From positions 1 through 64,000 of the forward strand of contig CASDTH010000035.1 of NCBI GenBank assembly GCA_949283655.1: DNA of 64,000 nt. Direction: 5' to 3'. Origin of the DNA: an uncultured bacterium. Its GTDB lineage: Bacteria > Bacillota > Clostridia > Oscillospirales > Acutalibacteraceae. The position numbers and the translations under genes were made by a program. Shown one piece after another: positions 39,447 to 48,248 of this stretch. Position 1 is the first letter of the stretch; the number at the start of each line of letters is the position of its first letter. The notes under the pieces were generated by a model that had not been told where the DNA came from, ran no database searches, and saw nothing but the letters and a program-made list of their open reading frames with translations.

Positions 39447-39466
39447 GTTTTGTAAAAAGCAAAAAA

Positions 39467-39751
39467 TTACTGCTCCACCGCATAGACGCTGACCTTTTTG
39501 CGGTCACGGCCCATGCGCTCAAACTTGACCTTGCCATCCACCATCGCAAACAGCGTATCGTCCGAACCACGGCCGACGTTGTTGCCGGGATGGATGTGCG
39601 TGCCGCGCTGCTTGACGAGAATATTGCCCGCAAGGACAAACTGGCCATCCGCGCGCTTGACGCCGAGGCGCTTCGACTCGGAATCACGGCCGTTACGGGT
39701 GGAGCCCATTCCCTTTTTATGTGCGAACAGCTGTAAGTTTATTTTAAGCAT
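39467..39751 (-). CDS. rpmA: 50S ribosomal protein L27 with cleavable N-terminus
   Basis: L27 reaches the peptidyl transferase centre. The 94-residue precursor begins [16 protein letters not shown]: the nine-residue extension ending LQLF is the Bacillota type, removed by the protease Prp before AHKKG to expose the functional end. GGAGGTG lies 7 bases before the ATG. The start overlaps the end of prp by 8 bases. The rest ([33 protein letters not shown]) is typical L27. Confidence 0.98.
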   Translation of the reverse strand: MLKINLQLFAHKKGMGSTRNGRDSESKRLGVKRADGQFVLAGNILVKQRGTHIHPGNNVGRGSDDTLFAMVDGKVKFERMGRDRKKVSVYAVEQ

Positions 39752-40070
39752 TTCGTACACCTCCGTATTTCACTTTGATATTTTCAGGATAATCCTCTGC
39801 CAGAGAGGCCATGTGCAGCGCAAACCCCTTCAAAAGCGTTTGTGCGCGTTGCGCCTCCTGCTGGGGAAGGAGCAGCCGCATATGACCATCCCCCACCTCT
39901 ACAGGCGTGTGAATCTGCATAACGTCGGTAATGGTGTTTGCCGTCATATAGGCCGCTGAAGAAACCGAGGCGCAGAGGAGATCCTCCCCCTCTTCGCCGC
40001 AGCCGGCATGGCCATCCAGAGAAAACCCTCTGATGAAGCCCGCCTCGGAGAAAAAACGCACCATTATCAT
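39744..40070 (-). CDS. prp: Ribosomal-processing cysteine protease Prp
   Basis: Prp cleaves the N-terminal extension of L27. The 108-residue protein has the catalytic pair in [19 protein letters not shown] (His about 21, Cys about 33), at normal size. It sits between rplU and rpmA, the usual place, and its own substrate is the next gene. No clear ribosome-binding site precedes the ATG, 3 bases after the rplU stop, so coupling to rplU is likely; a second ATG two codons on is possible. Confidence 0.96.
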   Translation of the reverse strand: MIMVRFFSEAGFIRGFSLDGHAGCGEEGEDLLCASVSSAAYMTANTITDVMQIHTPVEVGDGHMRLLLPQQEAQRAQTLLKGFALHMASLAEDYPENIKVKYGGVRNA

Positions 40071-40073
40071 TGC

Positions 40074-40385
40074 TTACGCATTGATCGCGGCAATTTCGAC
40101 CTTTGTATAGGGCTGGCGATGGCCCTTCTTGCGCTTCTCATTTTTCTTCGGCTTGTAGGTAAAAACAGTAATCTTCTTCGCCTTGCCATTTTTGATGGCC
40201 TTGGCCCTTACCGTGGCGCCCTCCACATAAGGCGCACCAACCTTGATGCCGTCCTCTGCGCCAACTGCGATCACCTTATCAAAGGTCACTTCGGCGTCTG
40301 CCTCAACGTTAAGCTTCTCAATGAAAACGGTATCTCCCGCTTCCACCTTGTACTGCTTGCCGCCGGTCTCAATGATTGCGTACAT
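40074..40385 (-). CDS. rplU: 50S ribosomal protein L21
   Basis: The 103-residue protein starts [20 protein letters not shown] and ends with the [23 protein letters not shown]-binding tail typical of L21. It is first in rplU-prp-rpmA, behind a consensus promoter and a leader of about 95 bases. The obg gene that normally follows rpmA is not here. Confidence 0.99.
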   Translation of the reverse strand: MYAIIETGGKQYKVEAGDTVFIEKLNVEADAEVTFDKVIAVGAEDGIKVGAPYVEGATVRAKAIKNGKAKKITVFTYKPKKNEKRKKGHRQPYTKVEIAAINA

Positions 40386-40478
40386 ATGGAACCCTTCCTT
40401 TATTACGGTCTCGCTGCTGCCGGGCGGGGATAACCCACTTGATGCGCCCTTAAGGCGCCAGCCCGAAGCAAGCGGCTA
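40386..40478 (-). promoter_or_regulatory. rplU leader, possibly an L21 leader
   Basis: The untranslated region contains a GCGCC/GGCGC hairpin near 40445-40460 and further G+C-rich pairing potential. L21 leaders are known before rplU in Bacillota, but the match was not shown here. Confidence 0.35.
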
Positions 40479-40484
40479 AAGAGC

Positions 40485-40513
40485 ATTATAGCACAGCGCG
40501 CCGGGGTTGTCAA
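40485..40513 (-). promoter_or_regulatory. Consensus sigma-A promoter of rplU-prp-rpmA
   Basis: TTGACA (40508-40513) and TATAAT (40485-40490) match both consensus boxes exactly, 17 bases apart, with TG before the -10 box. Confidence 0.92.
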
Positions 40514-40635
40514 TGCGGATTTTATCCGCAACGCTCCACCACCGGCGGGCAAAGGCGCGAGCCACCCCCGCATCGGGCGGTATACGCCGCGCCCTTTTTA
40601 TGCATTCTTCTCACACGGAACGAGCGCTTAAAAAC

Positions 40636-41652
40636 TCAGCCCGGATAGCCGTCCGGATTCTGGCTCTGCCAGCGCCAGCTATCCTCACACATCTCCTCAA
40701 TGCCGCGCTCCGCCTTCCACCCGAGCTCCTTTGCCGCCTTGGAGGGGTCAGAATAGCAGGTAGCGATATCCCCCGGCCGGCGGTCAACAATCTGGTAGGG
40801 GATTTTAACGCCGGAGGCCTTCTCAAACGCGTGCACCACGTCGAGCACACTGTAGCCCGTGCCGGTGCCAAGGTTATAGATATCAACGCCGCCCTTCCCG
40901 GCGCGCTTCTCCACCGCCTTCACATGGCCGAGTGCAAGATCAACCACGTGGATATAGTCCCGCACGCCCGTTCCATCCGGCGTGTCGTAATCATCGCCAT
41001 ACACCTGCAGCTGCGGGCGCTTGCCGATGGCCACCTGCGTGATGTAAGGCATCAAATTGTTTGGGATACCGTTGGGATCCTCGCCAATACGGCCGCTCTT
41101 GTGCGCGCCAATGGGGTTAAAATAACGCAGCAGGGTGATCCCCCACTCCGGGTCTGACTTGTAAAGATCCTGCAAAATCTGCTCAATCATCAGCTTTGTT
41201 GTACCATAGGGGTTTGTTGTGCCGCCAGCCGGCATATCCTCGCGCAGGGGGGAGGGGTTGTTCATCCCATATACCGTAGCAGAGGAGCTGAACACCATCT
41301 TTTTTACGCCTGCATCGCGCATCGCCTCGCACAGGGTCACTGTGCCGCCCACATTGTTTTCATAATATTCCAGCGGCTTTGCGCAGGATTCGCCGACTGC
41401 CTTCAGGCCGGCAAAATGAATCACCGCGTCAATCTGCTCATTTTGGAAAATTCGATCCAGCCCCGCGCGGTCGCGGATATCGCACTCATAAAAGCCGAAT
41501 TCCTTCCCGCTCAGCTCGCCGATGCGGCGCAGGACCTCCCTCTTGCTGTTGTAAAAATTATCGAGTATAATAACCTCATAGCCCGCCTTCAGCAGTTCAA
41601 TGCAGGTGTGGCTGCCGATATAGCCGGCGCCGCCGGTGACCAGAATCGTCAC
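40636..41652 (-). CDS. galE: UDP-glucose 4-epimerase
   Basis: It interconverts UDP-glucose and UDP-galactose with bound NAD. The 338-residue protein has the Rossmann motif [10 protein letters not shown] at about 6-15, SSSATVYG, and the catalytic Tyr in NPYGTTK, then RYFNPIGAH and [12 protein letters not shown]. It is normal in length. With the GH2 beta-galactosidase 11 kb away it could serve galactose use, but as a single-gene unit it may equally supply UDP-galactose for surface glycans. Confidence 0.97.
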   Translation of the reverse strand: MTILVTGGAGYIGSHTCIELLKAGYEVIILDNFYNSKREVLRRIGELSGKEFGFYECDIRDRAGLDRIFQNEQIDAVIHFAGLKAVGESCAKPLEYYENNVGGTVTLCEAMRDAGVKKMVFSSSATVYGMNNPSPLREDMPAGGTTNPYGTTKLMIEQILQDLYKSDPEWGITLLRYFNPIGAHKSGRIGEDPNGIPNNLMPYITQVAIGKRPQLQVYGDDYDTPDGTGVRDYIHVVDLALGHVKAVEKRAGKGGVDIYNLGTGTGYSVLDVVHAFEKASGVKIPYQIVDRRPGDIATCYSDPSKAAKELGWKAERGIEEMCEDSWRWQSQNPDGYPG

Positions 41653-41708
41653 GGTAAACTCCTCCTCAGGTTTCCAAAAATCGGGCGCGCTGCGTGCGCC
41701 TCTTCTTT

Positions 41709-41736
41709 ATTATACCGCAGGATTCCGGGAAAACAA
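41709..41736 (-). promoter_or_regulatory. Promoter of galE
   Basis: TTGTTT (41731-41736) and TATAAT (41709-41714) lie 16 bases apart on the minus strand, 57 bases before the start codon. Confidence 0.7.
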
Positions 41737-41769
41737 TAGGGAGTTTCACCGATCATAAGGGGAAAATCC

Positions 41770-42429
41770 ATGCACACCTTTGAAGAAATCAGAAAAAATC
41801 CTGAGATCAAAACATATATCGAGCGCAGCAACGATGTGCTCGGCGCTGTAGGCTTTACGGAGCACGGCTTCGCCCACGCGCTGCGTACCGCTGAAATCGC
41901 CGCCCGCATCCTGCGGGAGCTGCAATACGATGCGCGCACATGCGAGCTTGCGCAGATTGCAGGCTATATGCATGATATCGGCAACCTCGTCAACCGCCAT
42001 TCCCATGCTCATAGCGGCGCATGCCTTGCCTTTCAAATTTTAACACGCACCGGCTTTGCCCCGGAGGAAACGGCGCAGATCGTCTCCGCTATCGGCCATC
42101 ATGATGAAAAAACGGCCGCCGCCGTCAGCCCAATTGCGGCCGCGTTGATTTTGGCGGATAAAAGCGATGTGCGCCGCTCGCGCGTGCGCAGCCAAGAGAC
42201 GGTCGGCTCCGATATCCACGACCGCGTCAATTTCGCTGTGGAAAAGGCAGAGCTTCAGATTAACCGGGAGGCAAAAACCATCGTCTTAATCATACAGATC
42301 GATACCGGCATCTGCGCGGTGATGGACTATTTTGAGATTTTTCTTGACCGTATGGTGCTGTGCAAAAAATCAGCGGATTATCTGGGCTTGAAATTCGAGC
42401 TGCTGATCAACCATTCGAGGCTGCTATAG
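41770..42429 (+). CDS. HD domain phosphohydrolase of unknown substrate
   Basis: The 219-residue protein has the HD metal site: His about 36 in HGFAHALRTAEIAARI, the HD pair at about 68-69 in YMHDIGN, HSHAHSG, GHHDEK and a later Asp in LADKSDVRRSRVR. The last is a pattern seen in a Clostridia HD family without known function. AAGGGG precedes the ATG. It is divergent from galE and runs into rsmA with a 22-base gap, probably one operon. Confidence 0.88.
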   Translation: MHTFEEIRKNPEIKTYIERSNDVLGAVGFTEHGFAHALRTAEIAARILRELQYDARTCELAQIAGYMHDIGNLVNRHSHAHSGACLAFQILTRTGFAPEETAQIVSAIGHHDEKTAAAVSPIAAALILADKSDVRRSRVRSQETVGSDIHDRVNFAVEKAELQINREAKTIVLIIQIDTGICAVMDYFEIFLDRMVLCKKSADYLGLKFELLINHSRLL

Positions 42430-42451
42430 CGCGGGCAGGAGGGCGTTTACC

Positions 42452-43303
42452 ATGCAAAATTTAACGGATATCCGCTTCGTGCGGGAGCTGCTTGCCCGCC
42501 ACGGCTTCACCTTCTCCAAGGCGCTGGGGCAGAATTTTTTGATCAATCCCACCGTCTGCCCGCAGATGGCGCAGGCCTGCGGGGCGGATGGGCAGGGCGT
42601 TTTAGAGATCGGGCCGGGTGTCGGCGTGCTGACGGCGCAGCTCGCCCGGCGTGCGCGCAAGGTGGTCTCTCTAGAGCTGGACCAGCGCCTCCTTCCCGTG
42701 CTTTCAGAAACACTTGCGAGATTTGACAACATTGAGATTCTTCACCAGGATATCTTACGGGCGGATTTGCATACGCTGCTTCAGGAACACTTTGCAGGGA
42801 TGGAGGTATCCGTCTGCGCAAACCTGCCTTATTACATCACCTCGCCCGTCATTATGCGCCTGCTGGAGGAACACCTCCCCCTGCGCGCCATCACAGTGAT
42901 GGTGCAAAAGGAGGCGGCCGAACGGCTGTGCGCCCCGGTCGGGAGCCGGGAGGCTGGCGCGGTCACCGTGGCAGTGCAGTATTATGCGCGGGCGGAAAGA
43001 TTGTTCGGCGTGTCGCGCGGCTCTTTTTTGCCTGCGCCCAAGGTGGATAGCGAGGTCATCCGCCTGACGGTGCGGGAGCAGCCAGCCGTCACTGTTGAAG
43101 ACGAGCGCAAATTTTTCCGCATGGTGAAAGCCGCCTTCGGACAGCGGCGCAAAACCGCACTCAATGCAATCAGCGCCGGAATGCAGCTACCAAAGCAAGC
43201 CGTAGCTGAGGCGCTCCACCAAGCTGGACTGGCGGAAAATGTGCGTGCGGAAACGCTCTGCATGGAGGAGCTGGCCGCTCTATGCCAATCGCTCCCGGAT
43301 TAA
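42452..43303 (+). CDS. rsmA: 16S rRNA dimethyladenosine transferase RsmA/KsgA
   Basis: It dimethylates two adjacent adenines near the 3' end of 16S rRNA. The 283-residue protein has KALGQNFLINP, the SAM-binding EIGPGVGVLT at about 52-61 and the catalytic NLPYY at about 124-128, followed by the C-terminal helical domain with FGQRRKTALNAI. The Erm resistance methylases share the fold, but length and sequence are those of KsgA. A strong terminator follows. Confidence 0.97.
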   Translation: MQNLTDIRFVRELLARHGFTFSKALGQNFLINPTVCPQMAQACGADGQGVLEIGPGVGVLTAQLARRARKVVSLELDQRLLPVLSETLARFDNIEILHQDILRADLHTLLQEHFAGMEVSVCANLPYYITSPVIMRLLEEHLPLRAITVMVQKEAAERLCAPVGSREAGAVTVAVQYYARAERLFGVSRGSFLPAPKVDSEVIRLTVREQPAVTVEDERKFFRMVKAAFGQRRKTALNAISAGMQLPKQAVAEALHQAGLAENVRAETLCMEELAALCQSLPD

Positions 43304-43340
43304 GCTGTCCACACTGCTTTCAAAGCAGCCTGTGAGATGC

Positions 43341-43382
43341 GTGCGCCGCGCAGGCAACCGCCTTGCGGCGCGCTTTCTTTTG
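43341..43382 (+). terminator. Intrinsic terminator after rsmA
   Basis: GTGCGCCGC (43341-43349) pairs with GCGGCGCGC (43365-43373), followed by TTTCTTTT. Confidence 0.8.
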
Positions 43383-43588
43383 CAATTTTTCACAAACTTT
43401 CCGCAGTCCGTTTTTACACGCAGTTCACAAACCGTCGATTGTTACAGAATTATAACAGCAGATTTGTGCAAAGAATACAATTCAAATTTCCGTACAACAT
43501 AACATCTGGAAAAACTGAAACAGAGTAAAAATCTGCGGAGTTTGGTCAATTTGTACAAACGTAATGTGATTTCGTTGTGCAACTTGCC
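43383..43588. other. AT-rich non-coding stretch before the small gene
   Basis: No gene. It contains two copies of TTCACAAAC (43388-43396 and 43425-43433) and an inverted repeat TGTTA-TAACA (about 43439-43456) upstream of the small-gene promoter, which could be regulator sites. Confidence 0.35.
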
Positions 43589-43617
43589 TTGACAATTTCC
43601 ATATATTGTGATAGACT
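43589..43617 (+). promoter_or_regulatory. Promoter of the 51-residue small gene
   Basis: TTGACA (43589-43594) and TAGACT (43612-43617) are 17 bases apart; AAAGGAGGG follows before the start codon. Confidence 0.75.
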
Positions 43618-43648
43618 AAAGCTACCAACAAGGAAAGGAGGGATCCAT

Positions 43649-43804
43649 ATGATGGAACGGACTTCTGATCTCCACAGAAGCGAGCAGAGGACGCTGAATG
43701 AGCTCATCAATAACAAGCATCTCGGCGCATGGAAACGCTTGCGCAAAACATTAGAGCTGGATGCACTGATGCGCGCGGAGAGCGGCAGAGGCTTCATCGG
43801 TTGA
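43649..43804 (+). CDS. Small 51-residue charged protein of unknown function
   Basis: The product begins MMERTSDLHRSEQRTLNELI and ends AESGRGFIG; it is hydrophilic, likely helical, and has no signal peptide or membrane segment. A near-consensus promoter and a strong ribosome-binding site (AAAGGAGGG, 8 bases before the first ATG) mark it as expressed. It stands alone between two terminators, and its transcript continues through about 130 bases of structured RNA. A longer in-frame open stretch upstream crosses the promoter and is not used. No family recognised. Confidence 0.7.
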   Translation: MMERTSDLHRSEQRTLNELINNKHLGAWKRLRKTLELDALMRAESGRGFIG

Positions 43805-43884
43805 ATCCTGGATTTGCATTAACATCCTGGGCAGCGATGTCTGTTCAGTGGATGGCGGAGGCGAAAGCGCCTCCCATCCAGGAT
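43805..43884 (+). ncRNA. Structured 3' region behind the small gene
   Basis: ATCCTGGAT (43805-43813), starting just after the stop codon, is perfectly complementary to ATCCAGGAT (43876-43884). Inside it GGAGGCG-AAAG-CGCCTCC (about 43857-43874) forms a strong hairpin that can be extended by TGGATG/CATCCA. The last pairing uses the same ATCCA as the outer helix, so two folds compete. Whether this is a separate RNA or a structured 3' UTR is unknown. Confidence 0.45.
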
Positions 43885-43937
43885 CGGCCGGGGAAAATAA
43901 CGCGTACGCGCGATAAAATAAAAATGGAGTAAGTCAA

Positions 43938-43972
43938 CAGCCGTTGCGGCTTTCACCGCAACGGCTGCTTTA
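43938..43972 (+). terminator. Intrinsic terminator of the small-gene transcript
   Basis: CAGCCGTTGCGG (43938-43949) pairs perfectly with CCGCAACGGCTG (43956-43967), followed by CTTTAT. Confidence 0.85.
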
Positions 43973-44003
43973 TCTATCCACACAAGGCACTGCTCGTGTG
44001 TTT

Positions 44004-46148
44004 TCAATGCCTGCGGCATGTAGAAATGCGCCCCATCTGATCAAACGGGAGTTGTTCGAAGCCCTTCGGAGCCTGTGCGAGGATATAAACTCCATCAGCT
44101 TCAAATGGCGCCGCCTTTAGCCGGTAGCTGTGGTTATCAGAGATTTCGCTGTATTCTTTCACTCTTTTTGCAAAATCACCCGTGCTTTTTTTGCGCCCCA
44201 CTATCACATTGTTTTGAACCAAGCTTCCCGCCGGGTTAGCGGCAAAGTTTGGATCATCCACATTCTCAAAATCATCTGACAATGCCGATAGCTCTGGATA
44301 TGCGTCCGTCCAAGCCTTAGAATGGATATCCACCTCTTTCAGGCTCTGCCAAAGCGTTGCGTCCGGCGTCCTGGCGTGGGTAAACCAACCGCCATCCAAG
44401 ATGCCCGCGATTGCCCGGTCGTCATAGAAAACCGGCGTAGCGGTGTTGACAATCAGGTTGTTTTCTATCTTCAGGTCACGCCCTCCGCCGAGCAGGAAAC
44501 CGTTGCCCGCGATATTCAGCAGAAAATTTCCATACGCCTCCTGACCGGAGAGCGCATCGTCAAAATAGATACCGCTGGGAGTGAATTCTCCGGAGCCGAT
44601 ATTGTAAATACAGTTATACCGGATCGCATTGCCATAGCTGCTCCAACTGCGGCCCGCATAGATTGCTCCCGCGTCTGAGGATTCCAGCACCACGTCATGG
44701 ATCACATTGTATTCGATCACATGGTTATTGCCCGTATAGGTGATTGCCTCATGTGGAGAGTTATAAATTTCATTGTGGCTGCAAGTTCCTCCCACGCCGT
44801 TGAGGCTGACGGCCGCCTGGTAAGTCCGGTAAACTTGTGACCAATCGTGAATGAGATTGTTCGTCACCATATTCTGCGAGGAGCGTAACGTTTGGCGGTC
44901 GCCACCGGTAAGAATCACACCTCCCCTCCCAGTGCCCGTGATTTCGTTATCCTCCACCAGAAGCCGGTTACCCGTCAGCTCAATCGCATTGCCTCCAATG
45001 TTTCGGATTGTACAGCTGCGGATGGTGATATCGTCGCCGGCGCCGCAGATCGCGTTTGCGCGCGTGCCGGTGAAAGTGATTCCCTCAAAAACAACATTCC
45101 GAGCGCCGTCGAGGGTCACCAGATTCTCCGTCGCCAAGGAGAGTTCAACATCCTGCCGCTCGTATCCCTCTGGTGGTATCCAATAAAGCTTTAGCGCATC
45201 GCGGTCGATATACCACTCGCCCGCCTGATCAAGTTCCTCAAACACATTAAAGAAATAATAGGGCGCCCCCTCCTTGAATCCATAAACGCTGGCGTACTCC
45301 GTCGTGAGCGTCCCATCCCCGACGGATTTCAGCGGGGTGGTGGAATCCGCCCAATCGTACTGAAAGTAGCCAAACATCCAGATATCCGGGCTGTTTGACC
45401 AGGAGCGGACGCAGTCAATCACCTCGGGCTCCGCCTCAAAGGTGCCGCCGCGCGGAAACTTCATCATCTCCCATTCCGTGTTCGTTTTGGTTCCCTCACT
45501 GGTATATACCTCTTTCGAATCACCATTGTCCAGAATTTTTCCGGTGTGCAGATATTTGCCTGCATTCGGATAGCGGGAAAGTGTCATGCGCTGATCGCCG
45601 CAAAACAGCTCGCAATAGAGGCTGCCCGCAGCGTCATATTTTTCAGCTGTGTGGTACTGGCCAAAGGCGCGCACCGGCCCGATTTGTTCGGCCGTGACGC
45701 CGTATTGCGCCAGATCCAGCACACGAACATCCCCTTGATAAAGCCCAAAATCAGCGGCATCCAGTGTAAGCCCACCGTTGAATGTCACGGCATCCTCGGC
45801 AAAGAAGGTGAGCCCGCTATCCTCCTGTGTGAGCGTGATAGGGGAAATGTTGTACTCTCCGGCTTCAAAAAAGAGCACCTTCTTCCCCTGCCCGAGTTCC
45901 CGCGCCAATGTGATGGCGCGCTGCGGCGTGCGGACAGGCAGCGCCTGCGTGCCTGGGTTTTTATCATCTCCGGAGGGGGACACATAAATATCCCCCGTCA
46001 CAGCTGTGCGCGTGTGCTGCTGCACCGTGCTTAGGTTGACCGGCGCGGCGAGCGGCTCCCCCATCTTCGGCGAGCGGGAGCAGGCAGCAAACGACGCCAG
46101 CATACAGGCCGGCAGAAGCAGGCACATCGCTTTTTTCCATCGTTTCAC
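44004..46148 (-). CDS. Right-handed beta-helix lipoprotein, probable glycan-active enzyme
   Basis: The 714-residue protein has a lipoprotein signal (MKRWKKAMCLLLPACMLASF, then AAC as lipobox), an entry segment DIYVSPSGDDKNPGTQALPV, and from about 340 to 600 a series of parallel beta-helix repeats (VFEGITFTG, ITIRSCTIRNIGGNAIELTG, LLVEDNEITGTGRGGVIL, HVIEYNVIHDV). This layout occurs in polysaccharide lyases and in GH141-like glycosidases; which one cannot be decided. The start is GTG, 7 bases after GGAGG, overlapping the stop of the DUF5054 gene. It is the last gene of the ROK-transporter operon. Confidence 0.85.
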   Translation of the reverse strand: MKRWKKAMCLLLPACMLASFAACSRSPKMGEPLAAPVNLSTVQQHTRTAVTGDIYVSPSGDDKNPGTQALPVRTPQRAITLARELGQGKKVLFFEAGEYNISPITLTQEDSGLTFFAEDAVTFNGGLTLDAADFGLYQGDVRVLDLAQYGVTAEQIGPVRAFGQYHTAEKYDAAGSLYCELFCGDQRMTLSRYPNAGKYLHTGKILDNGDSKEVYTSEGTKTNTEWEMMKFPRGGTFEAEPEVIDCVRSWSNSPDIWMFGYFQYDWADSTTPLKSVGDGTLTTEYASVYGFKEGAPYYFFNVFEELDQAGEWYIDRDALKLYWIPPEGYERQDVELSLATENLVTLDGARNVVFEGITFTGTRANAICGAGDDITIRSCTIRNIGGNAIELTGNRLLVEDNEITGTGRGGVILTGGDRQTLRSSQNMVTNNLIHDWSQVYRTYQAAVSLNGVGGTCSHNEIYNSPHEAITYTGNNHVIEYNVIHDVVLESSDAGAIYAGRSWSSYGNAIRYNCIYNIGSGEFTPSGIYFDDALSGQEAYGNFLLNIAGNGFLLGGGRDLKIENNLIVNTATPVFYDDRAIAGILDGGWFTHARTPDATLWQSLKEVDIHSKAWTDAYPELSALSDDFENVDDPNFAANPAGSLVQNNVIVGRKKSTGDFAKRVKEYSEISDNHSYRLKAAPFEADGVYILAQAPKGFEQLPFDQMGRISTCRRH

Positions 46149-48211
46149 AGAGCACCCTCCTCCCCCAGCCCAGCTAAAATTTCAAAGGAGAATCGCGCGT
46201 TTTCCTCATACCAGAGCGGGAAATTGGTGCCCCACACATTGTCATAAAGCACATAGGCAAGGCCGTCGCAGGCCGGGTTTTCCAGCCGGTTGTCAAACTC
46301 TAAAATCTTGCCGCAGCCAACCGAGAGCAGCGGCGCATGGAAATTCATGAGGCGATATTCGCCCCCGCCGGTATCCAACCGTGCTTCCCACACAGCGTGA
46401 AGATTGCGCCCACCTGTAGATGCAACCTGCGCAGGGTCGATCCAATCCGCTACCTTACGCAGGCGCAACTCCCCCTGCACCGGATAGAGCCGCAAAAACA
46501 GCGCCTCTGTCAGCCGGTTTGCATCCTTCCCGAACCAGGACACATCAAACCGCAAGCCCTCCGGATTAAGGTGATAGGCAATTTGAAACACACGCGGCGC
46601 ACCCTGCTCGGTGCTCAGGGCCAGCTCGCATTCCAGATCGACGCAAATGTGCACGCCATCAACTCCGCAGCTCCGGCAGGCTGCACGTTTGATAGCATAG
46701 GGGAACCGGCCGGAGCGGTATTTGCCCCGCACATATTGCAGCAGAGGCCGCGCAAAATCGGGCACGGACCAGGCAAAGGTCCCCTTCAAATTCCGGGTGT
46801 AGTGCTTCAGCCAAAAGCTATAATCTGCATCTGAATAAGCATGGTATTCTATAGCCGGCTCCTCATTCTCCCGGATCACCGGCCGGCCGCAATGGCAGAG
46901 CGATCCAATCCCGCCCCATCGGTTCAGGCGGAACGACCACTCACCGCAGCAGTGCAGCGCGTAAGGATCCCCTTCCCCACTGAGCGTTTCCGGCCGTTCC
47001 GGGCGCAGGCGGCGCAGGGCAAGCTCCGCCGCCTGCCTGTGCTCCGGCGAAAGGGCGTTGACTGCACCGCCCAAATAGGCGCGCTGCTCCGCCCAGCTTT
47101 TTTCAATTGCCCGGTAAGAGCCAGGCTTATAACCGCCGTTAATCCGATTGCTCAGCGTAATCAGGTTGTGCGGGAAGCCGCGCAGCGGATGGCGGATGTG
47201 CACCCGATCCTCCCGGCGGGCCCGCTGAAAATCCGGCTTTAAATAGTGCTCATAGTCGGCAAAAAACTTCTTCACATCCATGCCCCAGGTGTGCTCCGCC
47301 ACACAGAGCAAGTGGTTGGCCAGGCCCTGATATTCCGTACTGGTTCGCTCCAGCGAGCCCTCCCCCAGCCACTTGTTTTTCAGCCGGATCAACTCCCGTA
47401 GCGCCGCAGATTTATAGGGATCCGAGGCTGCGCCATGGATCCAAGTGTCGCCGATTTCGCCCTCATAGGCGGGCAAGCCACCCCGCTTCTCCCAGATGGC
47501 CTCAGCAAAATCATCCAGCGTCCCGGCAGAAACTTCATAGCCAGGGAACTCCCTCTGAATCTGGCGAAGCCGATCCAACACCTGCTTTGGCTCCGGTGCA
47601 CCATGATTGTCGTGCGTGTGGTCAAAGTAGAGCACCTCCTCCAGCAGCTCGCTGCGGAACGCCCCGCCATAATCCCCGGAGTAGATAACCACTATTTCAC
47701 TGCCCCCGCTGCGCCAGCGGAAGCAAGGCGGCACCTCCGGCAGGGGAGACGCTCCGTTTACCCCAATGTGAAGCAGCTTGATGCCATGCCGCGCAAGCAA
47801 AGGCACCAGCCCACGCGTGTGGCCTGGCACATCCGTCATCTTCGCGGCAACGGTTTTGCGCCCGCGCAGGCAATCCAGTTGCTCCACAATCGACAGGCCG
47901 TAATCGAGCGTATCTGCATCCAGCAGCTCCGTATGCATGGTAAACGGCAGCGCGTGCGGTGCCACATCTCCACGGCGAATCGCCTCCTGCAAGCTCTCCC
48001 GTTGGGCCTGCGTGCCATGCTCCAACGCTTCCCTGAGAATCCAGGAGCCCGTCGTCCAGATAAAATGCTTCTTCTCCGGCGTGTTAACCTGCTCCGCTAG
48101 GCGGATCGCATTGGGAATAAAGGTATCAAGATATGTCTGATAAACATTTTTTGCATAATCGGTAAAGCCGAGGTCCAGATGCGTCTTTGAAACAACGAAA
48201 ACTCTTTTCAT
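46145..48211 (-). CDS. DUF5054 protein, GH38-like fold
   Basis: The 688-residue protein begins MKRVFVVSKTHLDLGFTDYA, the hallmark of DUF5054 proteins, whose N-terminal part resembles the family 38 alpha-mannosidase barrel (THLDLGFTD comparable to the metal-binding HxD stretch; HTRGLVPLLARHGIKLLHIG after it). Its activity is unknown; a glycosidase is likely from the fold and the neighbours. There is no signal peptide, so it acts in the cytoplasm on imported sugars. GAGGGG precedes the ATG, and it is 37 bases after the transporter gene. Confidence 0.88.
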   Translation of the reverse strand: MKRVFVVSKTHLDLGFTDYAKNVYQTYLDTFIPNAIRLAEQVNTPEKKHFIWTTGSWILREALEHGTQAQRESLQEAIRRGDVAPHALPFTMHTELLDADTLDYGLSIVEQLDCLRGRKTVAAKMTDVPGHTRGLVPLLARHGIKLLHIGVNGASPLPEVPPCFRWRSGGSEIVVIYSGDYGGAFRSELLEEVLYFDHTHDNHGAPEPKQVLDRLRQIQREFPGYEVSAGTLDDFAEAIWEKRGGLPAYEGEIGDTWIHGAASDPYKSAALRELIRLKNKWLGEGSLERTSTEYQGLANHLLCVAEHTWGMDVKKFFADYEHYLKPDFQRARREDRVHIRHPLRGFPHNLITLSNRINGGYKPGSYRAIEKSWAEQRAYLGGAVNALSPEHRQAAELALRRLRPERPETLSGEGDPYALHCCGEWSFRLNRWGGIGSLCHCGRPVIRENEEPAIEYHAYSDADYSFWLKHYTRNLKGTFAWSVPDFARPLLQYVRGKYRSGRFPYAIKRAACRSCGVDGVHICVDLECELALSTEQGAPRVFQIAYHLNPEGLRFDVSWFGKDANRLTEALFLRLYPVQGELRLRKVADWIDPAQVASTGGRNLHAVWEARLDTGGGEYRLMNFHAPLLSVGCGKILEFDNRLENPACDGLAYVLYDNVWGTNFPLWYEENARFSFEILAGLGEEGAL

Positions 48212-48248
48212 GCATACCCCTCTTTCTGCAAATATCCGGGCAGGCGAA

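Larger units (their letters stand above)
38999..39466. other. Non-coding gap between rpmA and murA
   Basis: It holds the murA leader and promoter on one side and the rpmA terminator on the other. Bases 39195-39405 show no gene, no convincing promoter and no repeat. A 71-codon minus-strand frame overlapping the murA start in another phase is not supported. Confidence 0.5.
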
